DNA of 64,000 nt from Methanosalsum natronophilum (GTDB lineage: Archaea > Halobacteriota > Methanosarcinia > Methanosarcinales > Methanosarcinaceae): contig NZ_JANUCS010000003.1 of the NCBI RefSeq assembly GCF_024808815.1, positions 41,386 to 105,385 on the forward strand, read 5' to 3'. The notes under the pieces were generated by a model that was not told where the DNA came from, ran no database searches, and was given only the letters and a program-made list of their open reading frames with translations. Positions 44,754 through 53,797 of this stretch are shown in pieces. A program made the position numbers and the translations under genes. How positions within the stretch are numbered: position 1 is the first letter of the stretch; the number at the start of each line of letters is the position of its first letter.

Positions 44754-45767
44754 ATGAATAAAAAACAAAATAGAATAAATCTGTTCAAAAATAAGTTTAG
44801 TAGAATTCCTGTAGGAACATTTACGACAGCTCCTGTGCTTGAGTTAATGGAATTATCTGGAGCCTATAGGCCAAAAGCGGACTTTTCATGTGATGAAATG
44901 GTTAAACTCGCTATGGCACAGAATGAATATTTGGATTTTGAGACTGTAAGATATCCTTTTGATATGGCAGTACTTGCAGAAGCTATGGGCTGCAAGGTTG
45001 ACTTTGGTTCTATGGATAGGACACCATCAGTAATTGAACCTTTAGTTTTTGATGAAATTGATGAACTTTATAGTAACCTTGATAACTTTGAGAGCAAAGG
45101 TAGAATTCCAACTATTCTTGATGCAACAACAAAAATCAAATCACAAATAAAAGATGATGCAGTATCTATAGCAGGGTGTGAGGGACCTGTTGATCTGGCT
45201 GCAAGTATAATTGGACTCAAAAAGTTACTTCTATGGACATTAAAAGAACCTGAAAGCCTTGGAAAACTATTAGATGTCTGTTCTGAAGCATGTATAACTT
45301 TCTCTAATTTATGTTTAGATCATGGAGCTGACTCAGCTTGTATTGCGGATGCTATAGCATCACCACAATTAGTTCCACCTAACAGCTTCAAAGACGTTGT
45401 TATGCCTACTTATAAAAAAATAACAAGTAAGTCAAAAAGACCAATATTTTTACATATATGTGGAAATGTTTCTCCTATCAAAGAGGAACTTAGTCAATGC
45501 GGCTTTAATGGGATAAGCGTTGAAGAAAGTGTTGATGATTTGAGAGAACTAGTAGAAACCTTCCATAAGAATGAAGTTGGGGTTATAGGTAATGTATCTC
45601 CAGTAACGACTTTATATTCTGGAACTGTAGATGATGTAACCACTGAAGCAAAACGCTCACTTGATAGTGGCATTGATTTCTTAGCTCCTGGGTGTGGAAT
45701 TGCTCCTCAGACACCACTTAAGAACTTAGCGGCTCTTGTGGAAACTAGAAATAAGTATGAAGAATAA
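44754..45767 (+). CDS. methylcobamide:CoM methyltransferase MtaA/MtbA-like
   Basis: 337 aa, one UroD fold. The zinc site is HICGNVS (His-x-Cys) with a later Cys in APGCGIAPQTPL, as in MtaA and MtbA, where zinc activates the coenzyme M thiolate. N-terminal FTTAPVLELMELSGAYRP matches the family pattern for the entry loop. It would take methyl groups from a corrinoid protein to CoM. It is not fused to a corrinoid domain, so its partner may be the upstream fusion or a protein elsewhere. It follows the chaperonin by 21 bp. Confidence 0.87.
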   Translation: MNKKQNRINLFKNKFSRIPVGTFTTAPVLELMELSGAYRPKADFSCDEMVKLAMAQNEYLDFETVRYPFDMAVLAEAMGCKVDFGSMDRTPSVIEPLVFDEIDELYSNLDNFESKGRIPTILDATTKIKSQIKDDAVSIAGCEGPVDLAASIIGLKKLLLWTLKEPESLGKLLDVCSEACITFSNLCLDHGADSACIADAIASPQLVPPNSFKDVVMPTYKKITSKSKRPIFLHICGNVSPIKEELSQCGFNGISVEESVDDLRELVETFHKNEVGVIGNVSPVTTLYSGTVDDVTTEAKRSLDSGIDFLAPGCGIAPQTPLKNLAALVETRNKYEE

Positions 45768-45794
45768 ATTTTAAAAGATTTATGAGGTTTTTTG

Positions 45795-46382
45795 ATGGAT
45801 ATTTATCTTATTGGAGGATTTAAAGGTTCAGGCAAAACATCCCTCATTTCAAAACTAACTTCTTACTTAACTAAAAAGCAATTTAATATAGGGGTAATTT
45901 ATACAGAATTAGGAGAAGTAAAATATAATGAGATGAATGATAATATTTCTTTTAAGTCAGCTGTAAGTGACTGTGTCTCATGTACATATAGGTACGATAC
46001 TGTGAATGCAATTTCCGATATGTACGGTAAGAAATCCTTTGATTTCTTATTTATAGAAGTTGCAGGTATTGGAAATCCAGAAACTGTAAAAAATGATATT
46101 TATGAACATATAAATACAGAAAATATAAACTTAATATCTTTGATTTATCTGATTGATTCTACTAATTTTATACCTGAATATGATAAAGTCCCTAGTTTCA
46201 TGCTCTCTCAGATGATTTCTTCTGATACTATTATTATAAATAAATCAGACGAGGTTTCCGAAACTGAAACAAATGAAATCAATAAATTTATAAAGACATT
46301 GAATTCTAGTTGTCACATATTCACACACTCAAATAAATTTGAAAATCTAGATTTAGGTTGGTTTTTCAGTAAAGACATTTAA
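45795..46382 (+). CDS. small G3E-family GTPase (CobW/HypB/MeaB-like)
   Basis: 195 aa. The P-loop is GGFKGSGKTS (residues 7-16), the switch region has SDCVSCTYRYD in place of the CxCC metal motif of COG0523, Walker B reads FLFIEVAGIGNP (ExxG of G3E), and NKSD is the specificity loop. There is no CobW C-terminal domain. The G3E class includes metal chaperones and MeaB, which protects and reloads B12 enzymes. In this operon a corrinoid-loading or metal-delivery role is plausible but inferred. GAGG precedes ATG 45795; the TTG at 45792 is an alternative. Its stop is 1 bp from the end of xseB. Confidence 0.8.
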   Translation: MDIYLIGGFKGSGKTSLISKLTSYLTKKQFNIGVIYTELGEVKYNEMNDNISFKSAVSDCVSCTYRYDTVNAISDMYGKKSFDFLFIEVAGIGNPETVKNDIYEHINTENINLISLIYLIDSTNFIPEYDKVPSFMLSQMISSDTIIINKSDEVSETETNEINKFIKTLNSSCHIFTHSNKFENLDLGWFFSKDI

Positions 46383-46383
46383 T

Positions 46384-46644
46384 TTATTCTAAATCTCCCT
46401 CAAAAGGTTCTGTATTTCCATTTTCATCAATTAATTTTTCTATCTTTCTCTCGGCATCATCTAAACGTTTTCTACACCTTTGAGCAAGCTTAATCCCTTC
46501 TTCAAAAGTAGTTAAACTCTCATCCAGTGTCATTTGACCACACTCTAGCTGTTCAACTAAAAGTTCAAGTTTTTCCATAGCCTGCTCAAATGTCATCTCA
46601 ACATCGTTTGCATCAACTTTGTTTTCACTCTCTTTTGATGACAT
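46384..46644 (-). CDS. xseB: exodeoxyribonuclease VII small subunit
   Basis: 86 aa. The region MTFEQAMEKLELLVEQLECG, then LDESLTTFEEGIKLAQRCRKRL, is the two-helix hairpin diagnostic of XseB. ATG 46644 has AAGGTGG upstream; the GTG at 46653 is part of that site. With XseA it degrades single-stranded DNA. Exonuclease VII is a bacterial enzyme found in some Methanosarcinales, presumably by transfer. Confidence 0.92.
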   Translation of the reverse strand: MSSKESENKVDANDVEMTFEQAMEKLELLVEQLECGQMTLDESLTTFEEGIKLAQRCRKRLDDAERKIEKLIDENGNTEPFEGDLE

Positions 46645-46746
46645 ATTTACCACCTTACAATTTTCAATTTATAAAAATATGTTTTTTACTTAAAAGCAAT
46701 TTAGTTTTAATTATATACAGGTGAATTATTTGTATTAAATGGTAAA

Positions 46747-47958
46747 CTATTTATTAAGGTAACTCAAGTTATTTTTTATATCTTCCACTTTACATTGAAT
46801 TGTTCCATCTGATAGTATTATGCTAACTCTATCACCAATTCCTAAATTTTTTACTGAATAAATAATATCTTTATGTTCATCTAAGGGGATACTATATCCT
46901 CTTTTAATAGTATTTAATGGGCTAACAGCATCCAGGCGACCTACATATTCTCTGTACGTAGCATTTTTGTTATTAAGAATCATTTCAACCTTATTTTCCA
47001 TTTTATTTAGAGAATCATCAATTAATAGATAATTTTGATTTAATTGATCTTTAAATTTCAGTGGTTCAAATTTTGATGAATTTTGGTATAAAATATTTTT
47101 TAACTCATTTATTTTATATTGCTGTGATCTCTTAAGCCGTTGAATTAAAGAATGAACCTGATTCGAAATTTCAGTTTTAGAAGGTATTACAATTTCTACA
47201 GCTGAGGAAGGTGTTGAGGCTCGAAGGTCTGCTGTGAAATCAGCTATTGTGTAATCTGTTTCATGCCCTACAGCTGAGACTATTGGAACATTTGATTCAT
47301 ATATTGATTTTGCAACTATTTCTTCATTAAATGACCAAAGATCTTCTATTGAACCACCTCCACGACCTATTATAATAACGTCGGGAGATAGTTCATTAAG
47401 TTGGTTAATAGCATTAACTATGCTTAAAGCAGATTTATCTCCTTGAACAATTGCTGGACAAAATATAATATGCACAGGTACTCTTCTTTTAGCAACATTT
47501 AGTATATCATGTAAGGCAGCTCCTGTAGGGGATGTTATTATTCCAACTTTACTAGGAATCTTTGGAATTGGTTTTTTGTTTTTTTCATCAAAAAAGCCTT
47601 TACGTCCTAACTTTTCTTTCAACTGTTCAAAAGCTTGGTAAAGTTCTCCAATTCCATCGGCTCTCATATCAAGTACATGTAATTGATATTGTCCTCTTAC
47701 GGTATAAATATCAACATAGCCAAAAACCAGTAAATTCATGTCTTTCTCTGGTTTAAACTTAATATTTTTGTTGATATAGTTAAAACAAACACAGCTAATT
47801 TGTGATTCTTTGTCTTTTATTGTGAAGTAATAATGACCGCTTCTATGTATAGTCAGGTTTGAAACTTCTCCCCTGACCCATATTTCCTTTAGTGTAGGCT
47901 CGGATTTTAACGTATTCTTGACATGTTGATTCAGTTCTGAAACGGTAAATATTCCCAT
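46747..47958 (-). CDS. xseA: exodeoxyribonuclease VII large subunit
   Basis: 403 aa. The N-terminal OB fold (FTVSELNQHVKNTL, WVRGEVSN, GHYYFTIKD) is followed by the catalytic region GIITSPTGAALHDIL, IIGRGGGSIEDLW and SAVGHETDYTIADF, then a coiled-coil arm and a C-terminal beta segment (RGYSI). It is slightly shorter than the E. coli protein, in the coiled coil. GGAG lies 6 bp before ATG 47958; the TTG at 47970 is rejected. The 102-bp gap to xseB has no terminator, so they share a transcript. Confidence 0.93.
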   Translation of the reverse strand: MGIFTVSELNQHVKNTLKSEPTLKEIWVRGEVSNLTIHRSGHYYFTIKDKESQISCVCFNYINKNIKFKPEKDMNLLVFGYVDIYTVRGQYQLHVLDMRADGIGELYQAFEQLKEKLGRKGFFDEKNKKPIPKIPSKVGIITSPTGAALHDILNVAKRRVPVHIIFCPAIVQGDKSALSIVNAINQLNELSPDVIIIGRGGGSIEDLWSFNEEIVAKSIYESNVPIVSAVGHETDYTIADFTADLRASTPSSAVEIVIPSKTEISNQVHSLIQRLKRSQQYKINELKNILYQNSSKFEPLKFKDQLNQNYLLIDDSLNKMENKVEMILNNKNATYREYVGRLDAVSPLNTIKRGYSIPLDEHKDIIYSVKNLGIGDRVSIILSDGTIQCKVEDIKNNLSYLNK

Positions 47959-48276
47959 ATTGATCTCCAAGGTAGTGTTTATTCCATATGGTTTATTTTG
48001 TACTTAAGGACAATGTGAAGTTATTAATCATTTTAACATTGGTTTAATTAGTATAAAGAATGCACTTATAATGCATTTCCTTTATGAAAATGGAACTTAA
48101 AAACCCTTTCACCATTTTGATATAATAGATGTAAAAGAACTTATAACAAAATCGTAACATGCTCAAAAAATCAATTACTAAGTAAAAGTTTATATTATTT
48201 CAGTAATCTAAAAGTATTCTATTAGGTATAGCTAAACAGATTAGCAAAAAAATATTAACTAACTATGGTGAATAAA
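47959..48276. other. divergent promoter region xseA/glmM
   Basis: No gene. A 6+6 inverted repeat AATGCA-CTTATAA-TGCATT (48059-48077) has a TATA-like core in its spacer. A second TATA-like TTTATATTATT at 48188-48198 probably serves glmM. Confidence 0.45.
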
Positions 48277-49617
48277 ATGTCATTATTTGGTACTAATGGA
48301 GTTAGGGGTATAGTTAATGAGTCAATGACACCAAATTTGGTGTTGGATATTGTCCGGAGTTTGGGTACATATCTAAGTTCCAAAGGGAAAGTAGTAGTTG
48401 GAAGAGATACGCGCTTATCCGGTCAAATGCTAGAATCTGCAGCTATTGCTGGTGCACTTTCTACAGGATTAACTGTGATTGAAGTTGGTATGGCCCCAAC
48501 TCCTGCTATACAGTTCTATACTAGAGATTATGCAGATGCTGGTATAGTTATCACAGCTTCTCACAACCCGAGAGAATATAATGGAATTAAATTAATTGAT
48601 GGAGATGGAAGTGAATTTTCACGGGAAGGAGAGAAAGAAATCGAAACTATATACAATTCAAAGAAATATAATTTAGTCTCATGGGAATATACTGGATCAT
48701 ATAGTTCAACATCTGATGTGAATGATTATTATATTAATGGTATTATAAACTCTGTAAATGCTACTAAAATAAAATCTAGAGGATTTAAAGTAGCCATTGA
48801 TACAGGCTGTGGAGCAGGATCACTGACTTTACCTTTTCTTCTACAGCAGTTAGGTTGTGAAGTAATATCAATCAATGCGCAAATAGATGGCACATTTCCG
48901 TGGCGTAATCCAGAACCAACCGAAAATTCACTTGGTCAACTAAAGGACATAATTATTTCAAGTGGCGCAGATATTGGAGTTGCTCAAGATGGAGATGCAG
49001 ATCGTGCAGTATTTTTTGATGAAAAAGGTGAATTTATAGATGAAGAAGTTTTGCTAGCAATGGTGGCTAAATACGTATTAAAACAGAAGAAAGGCCCTAT
49101 TGTAACTCCTGTAAGCTCATCTCAAAGGATGGCCGATGTTGCTAAAGATGAAGGTGTTGATATTATCTGGACACCAGTTGGTTCAATCAATGTTGCAAGA
49201 ACTATGATGCAAAAATCTGCTGTATTTGGTGGAGAAGGCAATGGAGGACTTATTTTTCCTGAGCATCAATATTGCCGTGATGGAGCAATGGCATGCGCTA
49301 AAATTCTTGAGATGTTAGCAGAAGGTGCAAAAATTTCAGAACTTAAAAAAGATATTCCTAGCTACTTGAACTCAAAAACTAAAATCAATTGTAAAGACTT
49401 AGATTACACAATGTCTAACGTTGAAAAGGAGTTAAGATCGATTTATGGGAAAATTGATACCATAGATGGCATAAAGATTTGGTTTGATGATAGCTGGCTA
49501 TTAATAAGGCCATCAGGAACAGAACCTATAATTAGAATATTTGCAGAATCTAAAACTGAAAAAAAAATGCAAGAGATAATCGATATTGGAAAGAAAGTAG
49601 TTGATAAGCACAATTAA
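48277..49617 (+). CDS. glmM: phosphoglucosamine/phosphohexomutase
   Basis: 446 aa, four-domain alpha-D-phosphohexomutase. FGTNGVRG is the phosphate-binding opening, TASHNPREYNGIK holds the catalytic Ser, QDGDADRAVFFD binds Mg2+, and RPSGTEPIIRI binds the substrate phosphate. Archaeal enzymes of this type act on glucosamine phosphate or on mannose/glucose phosphate; GlmM is the most likely reading but specificity is not proven. GGTGA lies before ATG 48277; ATG 48265 would include that site. Confidence 0.88.
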   Translation: MSLFGTNGVRGIVNESMTPNLVLDIVRSLGTYLSSKGKVVVGRDTRLSGQMLESAAIAGALSTGLTVIEVGMAPTPAIQFYTRDYADAGIVITASHNPREYNGIKLIDGDGSEFSREGEKEIETIYNSKKYNLVSWEYTGSYSSTSDVNDYYINGIINSVNATKIKSRGFKVAIDTGCGAGSLTLPFLLQQLGCEVISINAQIDGTFPWRNPEPTENSLGQLKDIIISSGADIGVAQDGDADRAVFFDEKGEFIDEEVLLAMVAKYVLKQKKGPIVTPVSSSQRMADVAKDEGVDIIWTPVGSINVARTMMQKSAVFGGEGNGGLIFPEHQYCRDGAMACAKILEMLAEGAKISELKKDIPSYLNSKTKINCKDLDYTMSNVEKELRSIYGKIDTIDGIKIWFDDSWLLIRPSGTEPIIRIFAESKTEKKMQEIIDIGKKVVDKHN

Positions 49618-49651
49618 ATTCAACTCAACCTCTCTTATCTATTAAGAAAAT

Positions 49652-49670
49652 TAAAGTTTTAAACACTTTA
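49652..49670. terminator. weak hairpin between glmM and DUF99 gene
   Basis: TAAAGT-TTTAAAC-ACTTTA gives a 6-bp A/T-rich stem in the convergent gap, with only short T-runs on either side. Confidence 0.35.
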
Positions 49671-49701
49671 TTAAGGAAAAAATTTTAACAAATAACATGT
49701 T

Positions 49702-50280
49702 TCAACTTTTTCCTCTTGATTCCCCACAAACAATTCCAGTAGCAATCAAATGAGCTACTCTTAGTGGCTCCGGTACATTACCACGAGTTGAAGTTAATTG
49801 AATAATATCTTTTGCATCATTTAATGAAATTCCAGTCCGTTGAATGAATATTTCAGGACTTGATTCATTTACACATATTGGCGAGACAATACCGGCTTTT
49901 TCAATTATTTTATATCTTTCATTTCCATCTGAAAAATGATTCAAAGCCAGTTTGATCTTCTTAAAATCTGGGTACTTTCTCATATATACAATTACAGGAA
50001 GCTTAGTTTCCTGATAAATTGCTACGATATCAACAGGGTTAAATCCTGCATAAGTGATACCATCAAGAATCAATGCTCTAATTTGACCATAATGTTTACT
50101 TGATTTAATCATACTTATGATAACATGTGTTGCATCCATTCCATCACGAGTTATTTTTGAACTTAAAACCCCATCTAACCAAAGTCCACCTCTAAAAAAT
50201 GCACCAATTATTGTTATTTTTTGATCTATTAGAGCAGAGTCATCTATGCCAAGAATTCTTATTTCTGATTTTATGTGCAA
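49702..50280 (-). CDS. DUF99 family protein (endonuclease V-like fold)
   Basis: About 192 aa. EIRILGIDDSAL near the N-terminus gives the first acidic site of an RNase H-like fold, ALILDGITYAGFN the second, and HLIATGIVCGES closes the domain. DUF99 is archaeal and distantly related to endonuclease V; activity is unproven. I prefer TTG 50280, which has GAGG 9 bp upstream and gives the common MHIK opening, over TTG 50295. It lies downstream of pan on the same strand. Confidence 0.78.
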   Translation of the reverse strand: MHIKSEIRILGIDDSALIDQKITIIGAFFRGGLWLDGVLSSKITRDGMDATHVIISMIKSSKHYGQIRALILDGITYAGFNPVDIVAIYQETKLPVIVYMRKYPDFKKIKLALNHFSDGNERYKIIEKAGIVSPICVNESSPEIFIQRTGISLNDAKDIIQLTSTRGNVPEPLRVAHLIATGIVCGESRGKS

Positions 50281-50341
50281 ATGGCTTATCCTCAAATTAG
50301 CACTTAATGCTAGTTTCTAATACTAATAAATTCAATTTTAA

Positions 50342-51643
50342 TTAAACAAACATAGACTCAGAATTCCCGATATTAGGAACTTTTAGATTAGTCATTACTT
50401 TATCGATGGCATTAACAAAATCATTCATTGTAACATATCCTCTCTCCGCACGAACAGCGAACATACCTGCCTCCATTACAATAGCACTCAAATCCGCACC
50501 ACTTGCTCCTTCAGTTCTGGATGCAATTTCGGTAAAATTAATATTTTCTGACAGTTTCATTTTTTTGGTATGAATCTTTAAAATAGCTTTTCGGCCATCG
50601 ATATCAGGTAATGGTACACAAACAACTCTATCAAATCTTCCAGGTCTTAATATAGCAGGATCAAGTACATCAGGTCGGTTTGTTGCAGCAATTATTTTAA
50701 CGTTTCCTCTGTCATAAAAACCATCCATTTCTGCTAGTAATTGCATTAAAGTCCTTTGTACTTCCCTATCAGCGCCTGTAGTATCATCAAGTCTTTTGGC
50801 AGCAATAGCATCAAGTTCATCAATAAATATGATACTTGGAGCCTTTTTTCTAGCAGTTTCAAAAATTTCTCTTACTAGTTTAGATCCATCTCCGATATAT
50901 TTCTGAACAAGTTCTGAACCTACTACTCTCAGGAATGTTGCATCAGTTCTATTAGCAACTGCTTTTGCAAGAAGGGTTTTACCCGTGCCCGGTTCACCGT
51001 ATAAGAGAACTCCTCTAGGGGGGGAGATGCCAACTTCATCAAATAATTCAGGTTTGCTTAACGCTACCTCAACAGACTCAACAATTTCTTGTATCTGCTT
51101 CTCAAGCCCACCAATATCAGAGTAATCTAAACCTCTGTCATCGATTTTTTCAACAAACTGCATTGCAAATACTTCGGGATCTTCAATAGTTGGTATAATA
51201 TCAACAATTGCAAGAGAATTTTGATTAAGTGCAACTTTTGAACCAGGCTTTAAAGTATTGTTTTCAAGGTACTTTGAAACGCCAACTATAAACTCTGGAC
51301 CTGTACTACTTTTAATCAATACCCTATCATCATCAACAAAGCTGATCAATGTACCTACAACAAGTGGAGATTTTTTCAGCCTATCAATCTCAGCTTGCAT
51401 TTTTCTTACTTCACGCTCATAACGGAGTTTCTCATTTTCTATAATTTTTTTCTCAGACTCTAATTGATCGCATTGTTCTTTCAGATAGTTAGCCCTTGAT
51501 TCTAGCTGTTTCATGCGATCTAGTAGATATTTACAGAAGTCTTCGTCTGTATCATCCTCTAGATATTCTTTTCCAATCTTGTTGAGATCTGGCATCTTGT
51601 ACTCTTTACAGTTTTCTATGTTACTACTTGTACTTTCCCTCAT
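50342..51643 (-). CDS. pan: proteasome-activating nucleotidase PAN
   Basis: 433 aa. An N-terminal coiled coil (about residues 45-95) leads to an OB domain ([17 protein letters not shown]). The AAA+ module has [21 protein letters not shown], the second region of homology ([18 protein letters not shown]) and a C-terminal helical domain. The hexamer unfolds proteins and feeds them to the 20S proteasome. The very C-terminus is MFV, whereas PAN normally ends in the HbYX gate-opening motif, so Tyr is replaced by Phe. The start may be 51643 or the in-frame ATG before [11 protein letters not shown]. Confidence 0.95.
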   Translation of the reverse strand: MRESTSSNIENCKEYKMPDLNKIGKEYLEDDTDEDFCKYLLDRMKQLESRANYLKEQCDQLESEKKIIENEKLRYEREVRKMQAEIDRLKKSPLVVGTLISFVDDDRVLIKSSTGPEFIVGVSKYLENNTLKPGSKVALNQNSLAIVDIIPTIEDPEVFAMQFVEKIDDRGLDYSDIGGLEKQIQEIVESVEVALSKPELFDEVGISPPRGVLLYGEPGTGKTLLAKAVANRTDATFLRVVGSELVQKYIGDGSKLVREIFETARKKAPSIIFIDELDAIAAKRLDDTTGADREVQRTLMQLLAEMDGFYDRGNVKIIAATNRPDVLDPAILRPGRFDRVVCVPLPDIDGRKAILKIHTKKMKLSENINFTEIASRTEGASGADLSAIVMEAGMFAVRAERGYVTMNDFVNAIDKVMTNLKVPNIGNSESMFV

Positions 51644-51728
51644 AAGTTCCGAATATTATTTAAGTTCTTAATCAAATATAGCCCTTTCGAAGAAAAATTA
51701 TTTTATTTTTCTGAAGAGTTGGTAAACC

Positions 51729-52220
51729 ATGCAATGTGAAATATGCGGTGCTGAAATAAGAGATAAACCAATAAAAGTTATTGTTGAAGGCTCAGAGCTA
51801 GATGCTTGTTCGAAATGTGCCCAATATGGGAAAGCGCATGATAAAAGATCACCAGTTTCAAAAAAAATATCGCCCGTTATGCAACAACACACTCCTAAAA
51901 AAAGACCTCAAAAACCTTCTAATAATATTCTGAGAGATATAAAGGAAGAACTTGTTGAAGATTACAATGAAATTCTACGAGAGGCGAGAGAAAAAAATAA
52001 CCTTACGCAAGAAGAACTTGCATTTAAAATAAAAGAAAAAGAATCGCTTATAAAAAAAATAGAACGTGGAGATATAACTCCTGAAGAAAGTGTATTGAAA
52101 AAAATAGAAAGAACACTTAATATTGAACTAACAGAAAAAATCGATACTGAAGACTGGAGTGGCGATGGTTTCGATAAAGGGACAACACTAGGTGACATTG
52201 TAAAAATAAAAAAAAAATAA
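51729..52220 (+). CDS. multiprotein bridging factor 1 (aMBF1)
   Basis: 163 aa. The N-terminal zinc ribbon is CEICGAEI plus CSKC, the linker is basic and proline-rich, and the C-terminal XRE-type HTH reads REAREKNNLTQEELAFKIKE with ESLIKKIERGDITPEE. Archaeal MBF1 associates with ribosomes and may link translation and transcription. It is divergent from pan, and the 85-bp region between them must hold both promoters. The extreme C-terminus is basic (KIKKK). Confidence 0.93.
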   Translation: MQCEICGAEIRDKPIKVIVEGSELDACSKCAQYGKAHDKRSPVSKKISPVMQQHTPKKRPQKPSNNILRDIKEELVEDYNEILREAREKNNLTQEELAFKIKEKESLIKKIERGDITPEESVLKKIERTLNIELTEKIDTEDWSGDGFDKGTTLGDIVKIKKK

Positions 52221-52289
52221 AATAATATTTCATGTATAAGATAAATCATTTACATATTCTAACTTTAGTTTTTTCTTGGAAGGTGGACC

Positions 52290-53129
52290 ATGGCAGCTGA
52301 TATTGATATAAATATTGATTTTAAAAGTAAAAAAATAGCATTTTTAGGTGCAGGGAAGATGGGAGAAGCACTTATAAAGGGTATTGTCAACTCAAATCTA
52401 ATTCCGGCTCAAAACATCTGTGCAAGTGATAAATATCATCCAAATCTTCAAAATATGGGTGATGAATTAGGAATCAACACGGATATAGACAACAAAAAAG
52501 TATCTTTATGGGCAGATATAATTGTACTTGCTATAAAACCCCAAGCTCTTAAACCGGTACTTGAAGAAATAAAACCTGCTATTAATGACAAAAAATTAGT
52601 GATTTCAATTGCAGCTGGTGTGACTACTGCTCTTATAGAAGATGAATTAGCCCGTGGATCAAAAGTGATAAGAGTTATGCCAAATATTGCTGTTACTGTT
52701 TCCGAAGGAGCAGCTGCAATCTGTGCAGGAAAAAATGCAAATGAGGAAGATCTCAAATATGCAGCTGGAATATTTGACTCAGTTGGGAGTTCCATAATAA
52801 CATCTGAGAAAAATATGGATGCAGTGACTGGTCTTTCAGGAAGTGGGCCCGCGTTTATATTCCCAATAATAGAGGCTATGGCTGATGGGGCAGTGCACGA
52901 AGGTCTTGATAGAGAAAATGCATTAAAACTTGCTACACAAACAGTACTTGGTGCTGCACAATTGATGATGACCACTAAAAAGCATCCAGGTGAATTAAAA
53001 GATATGGTTACATCTCCTGGAGGAACTACTATAAGAGGACTACAAAAATTGGAAGAAAATAAAGTCAGATTCGCTTTCATGGATGCAGTGATAACAAGTG
53101 CGCGAAGATCTAAGGAGCTTGGTAAATAA
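52290..53129 (+). CDS. proC: pyrroline-5-carboxylate reductase
   Basis: 279 aa. The NAD(P) loop is IAFLGAGKMGEALIKGI, VLAIKPQ and RVMPNIAV mark the Rossmann domain, and the dimer/active-site helix is TGLSGSGPAFIFPIIEAM, then SPGGTTIRGL. It makes proline from P5C. GAAGGTGG precedes ATG 52290. The N-terminus has about 14 extra residues before the Rossmann fold. proA and proB follow, interrupted only by DUF356, so the whole proline pathway is here. Confidence 0.95.
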   Translation: MAADIDINIDFKSKKIAFLGAGKMGEALIKGIVNSNLIPAQNICASDKYHPNLQNMGDELGINTDIDNKKVSLWADIIVLAIKPQALKPVLEEIKPAINDKKLVISIAAGVTTALIEDELARGSKVIRVMPNIAVTVSEGAAAICAGKNANEEDLKYAAGIFDSVGSSIITSEKNMDAVTGLSGSGPAFIFPIIEAMADGAVHEGLDRENALKLATQTVLGAAQLMMTTKKHPGELKDMVTSPGGTTIRGLQKLEENKVRFAFMDAVITSARRSKELGK

Positions 53130-53240
53130 AATGTATACTGGATTGACCTTTAGGAAAAATAGCAACCTACTTATATTCAATAAGCAATATAATACATAAG
53201 GTTAGTAAACTTACTTCAATAGTAATAGGGGCTGAGCAAA

Positions 53241-53603
53241 ATAACATCATTTGCAGTAGTACGTGGGGATAATCTAGACAAAGTTAAAATTGCACTCCAT
53301 GACATGCAACATCACGGGAAAATCAGCTTTAGATCTACACCAAGGAACATGGTACCCGAGGATGCGGATAATTTATTAGTAAGTGTGATGGGTGTTCCAC
53401 TAAAAAGCAATTGTATTGCAGCAGCAGTAGTTGAATTAGGAAATAACGCTGGAGTGGTGATAAACAAATTGAGGAAGATTCACCCACCTGCACATATTGT
53501 GGTTGTTAGCCCCAGACACGAGGCATTTAATGATTTGCTAAATAACTTGAACGACTATCCTGAATTTAATATTGATTTATCCTCTCTGGAAAGGAAAGCT
53601 TGA
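53241..53603 (+). CDS. DUF356 family protein with a non-standard start codon
   Basis: About 120 aa. The domain (SFAVVRGDNLDKVKIALHDM, STPRNMVPEDADNLLVSVMG) is the archaeal DUF356 family, function unknown. The in-frame stop at 53226-53228 leaves no ATG, GTG or TTG before the conserved TSFAVVRGD; the first ATG, at 53304, would cut off 21 conserved residues. GGGGCTGA (53228-53235) resembles a ribosome site and fits ATA 53241 at 5 bp spacing; CTG 53232 is the other option. It sits in the proline cluster, as in relatives. Confidence 0.75.
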   Translation: MTSFAVVRGDNLDKVKIALHDMQHHGKISFRSTPRNMVPEDADNLLVSVMGVPLKSNCIAAAVVELGNNAGVVINKLRKIHPPAHIVVVSPRHEAFNDLLNNLNDYPEFNIDLSSLERKA

Positions 53604-53797
53604 GCATCTTTATCCTTTCTAATTAACTAGTATAGAAATCCTATTTGGCATATATACGAATAATTCTTTTTCAAATCAGGTAAAGCTTCATCTTCCATCT
53701 ACTTTTAACCTTAAAGTTTATTTAAATCGATAACTATATGTGGGAAGAGTTTTCATCAAATAACATAATTTTATTAACTAATGCAGGTGTCACTACA

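Noticed and set aside
39146..46382. Pyrrolysine-containing methylamine methyltransferase
   Set aside because: No MtmB, MtbB or MttB-like sequence is present and no gene needs an in-frame TAG to be read through.
52448..53080. 210-codon open frame antisense to proC
   Set aside because: proC is unmistakable and the antisense frame mirrors its codon bias.
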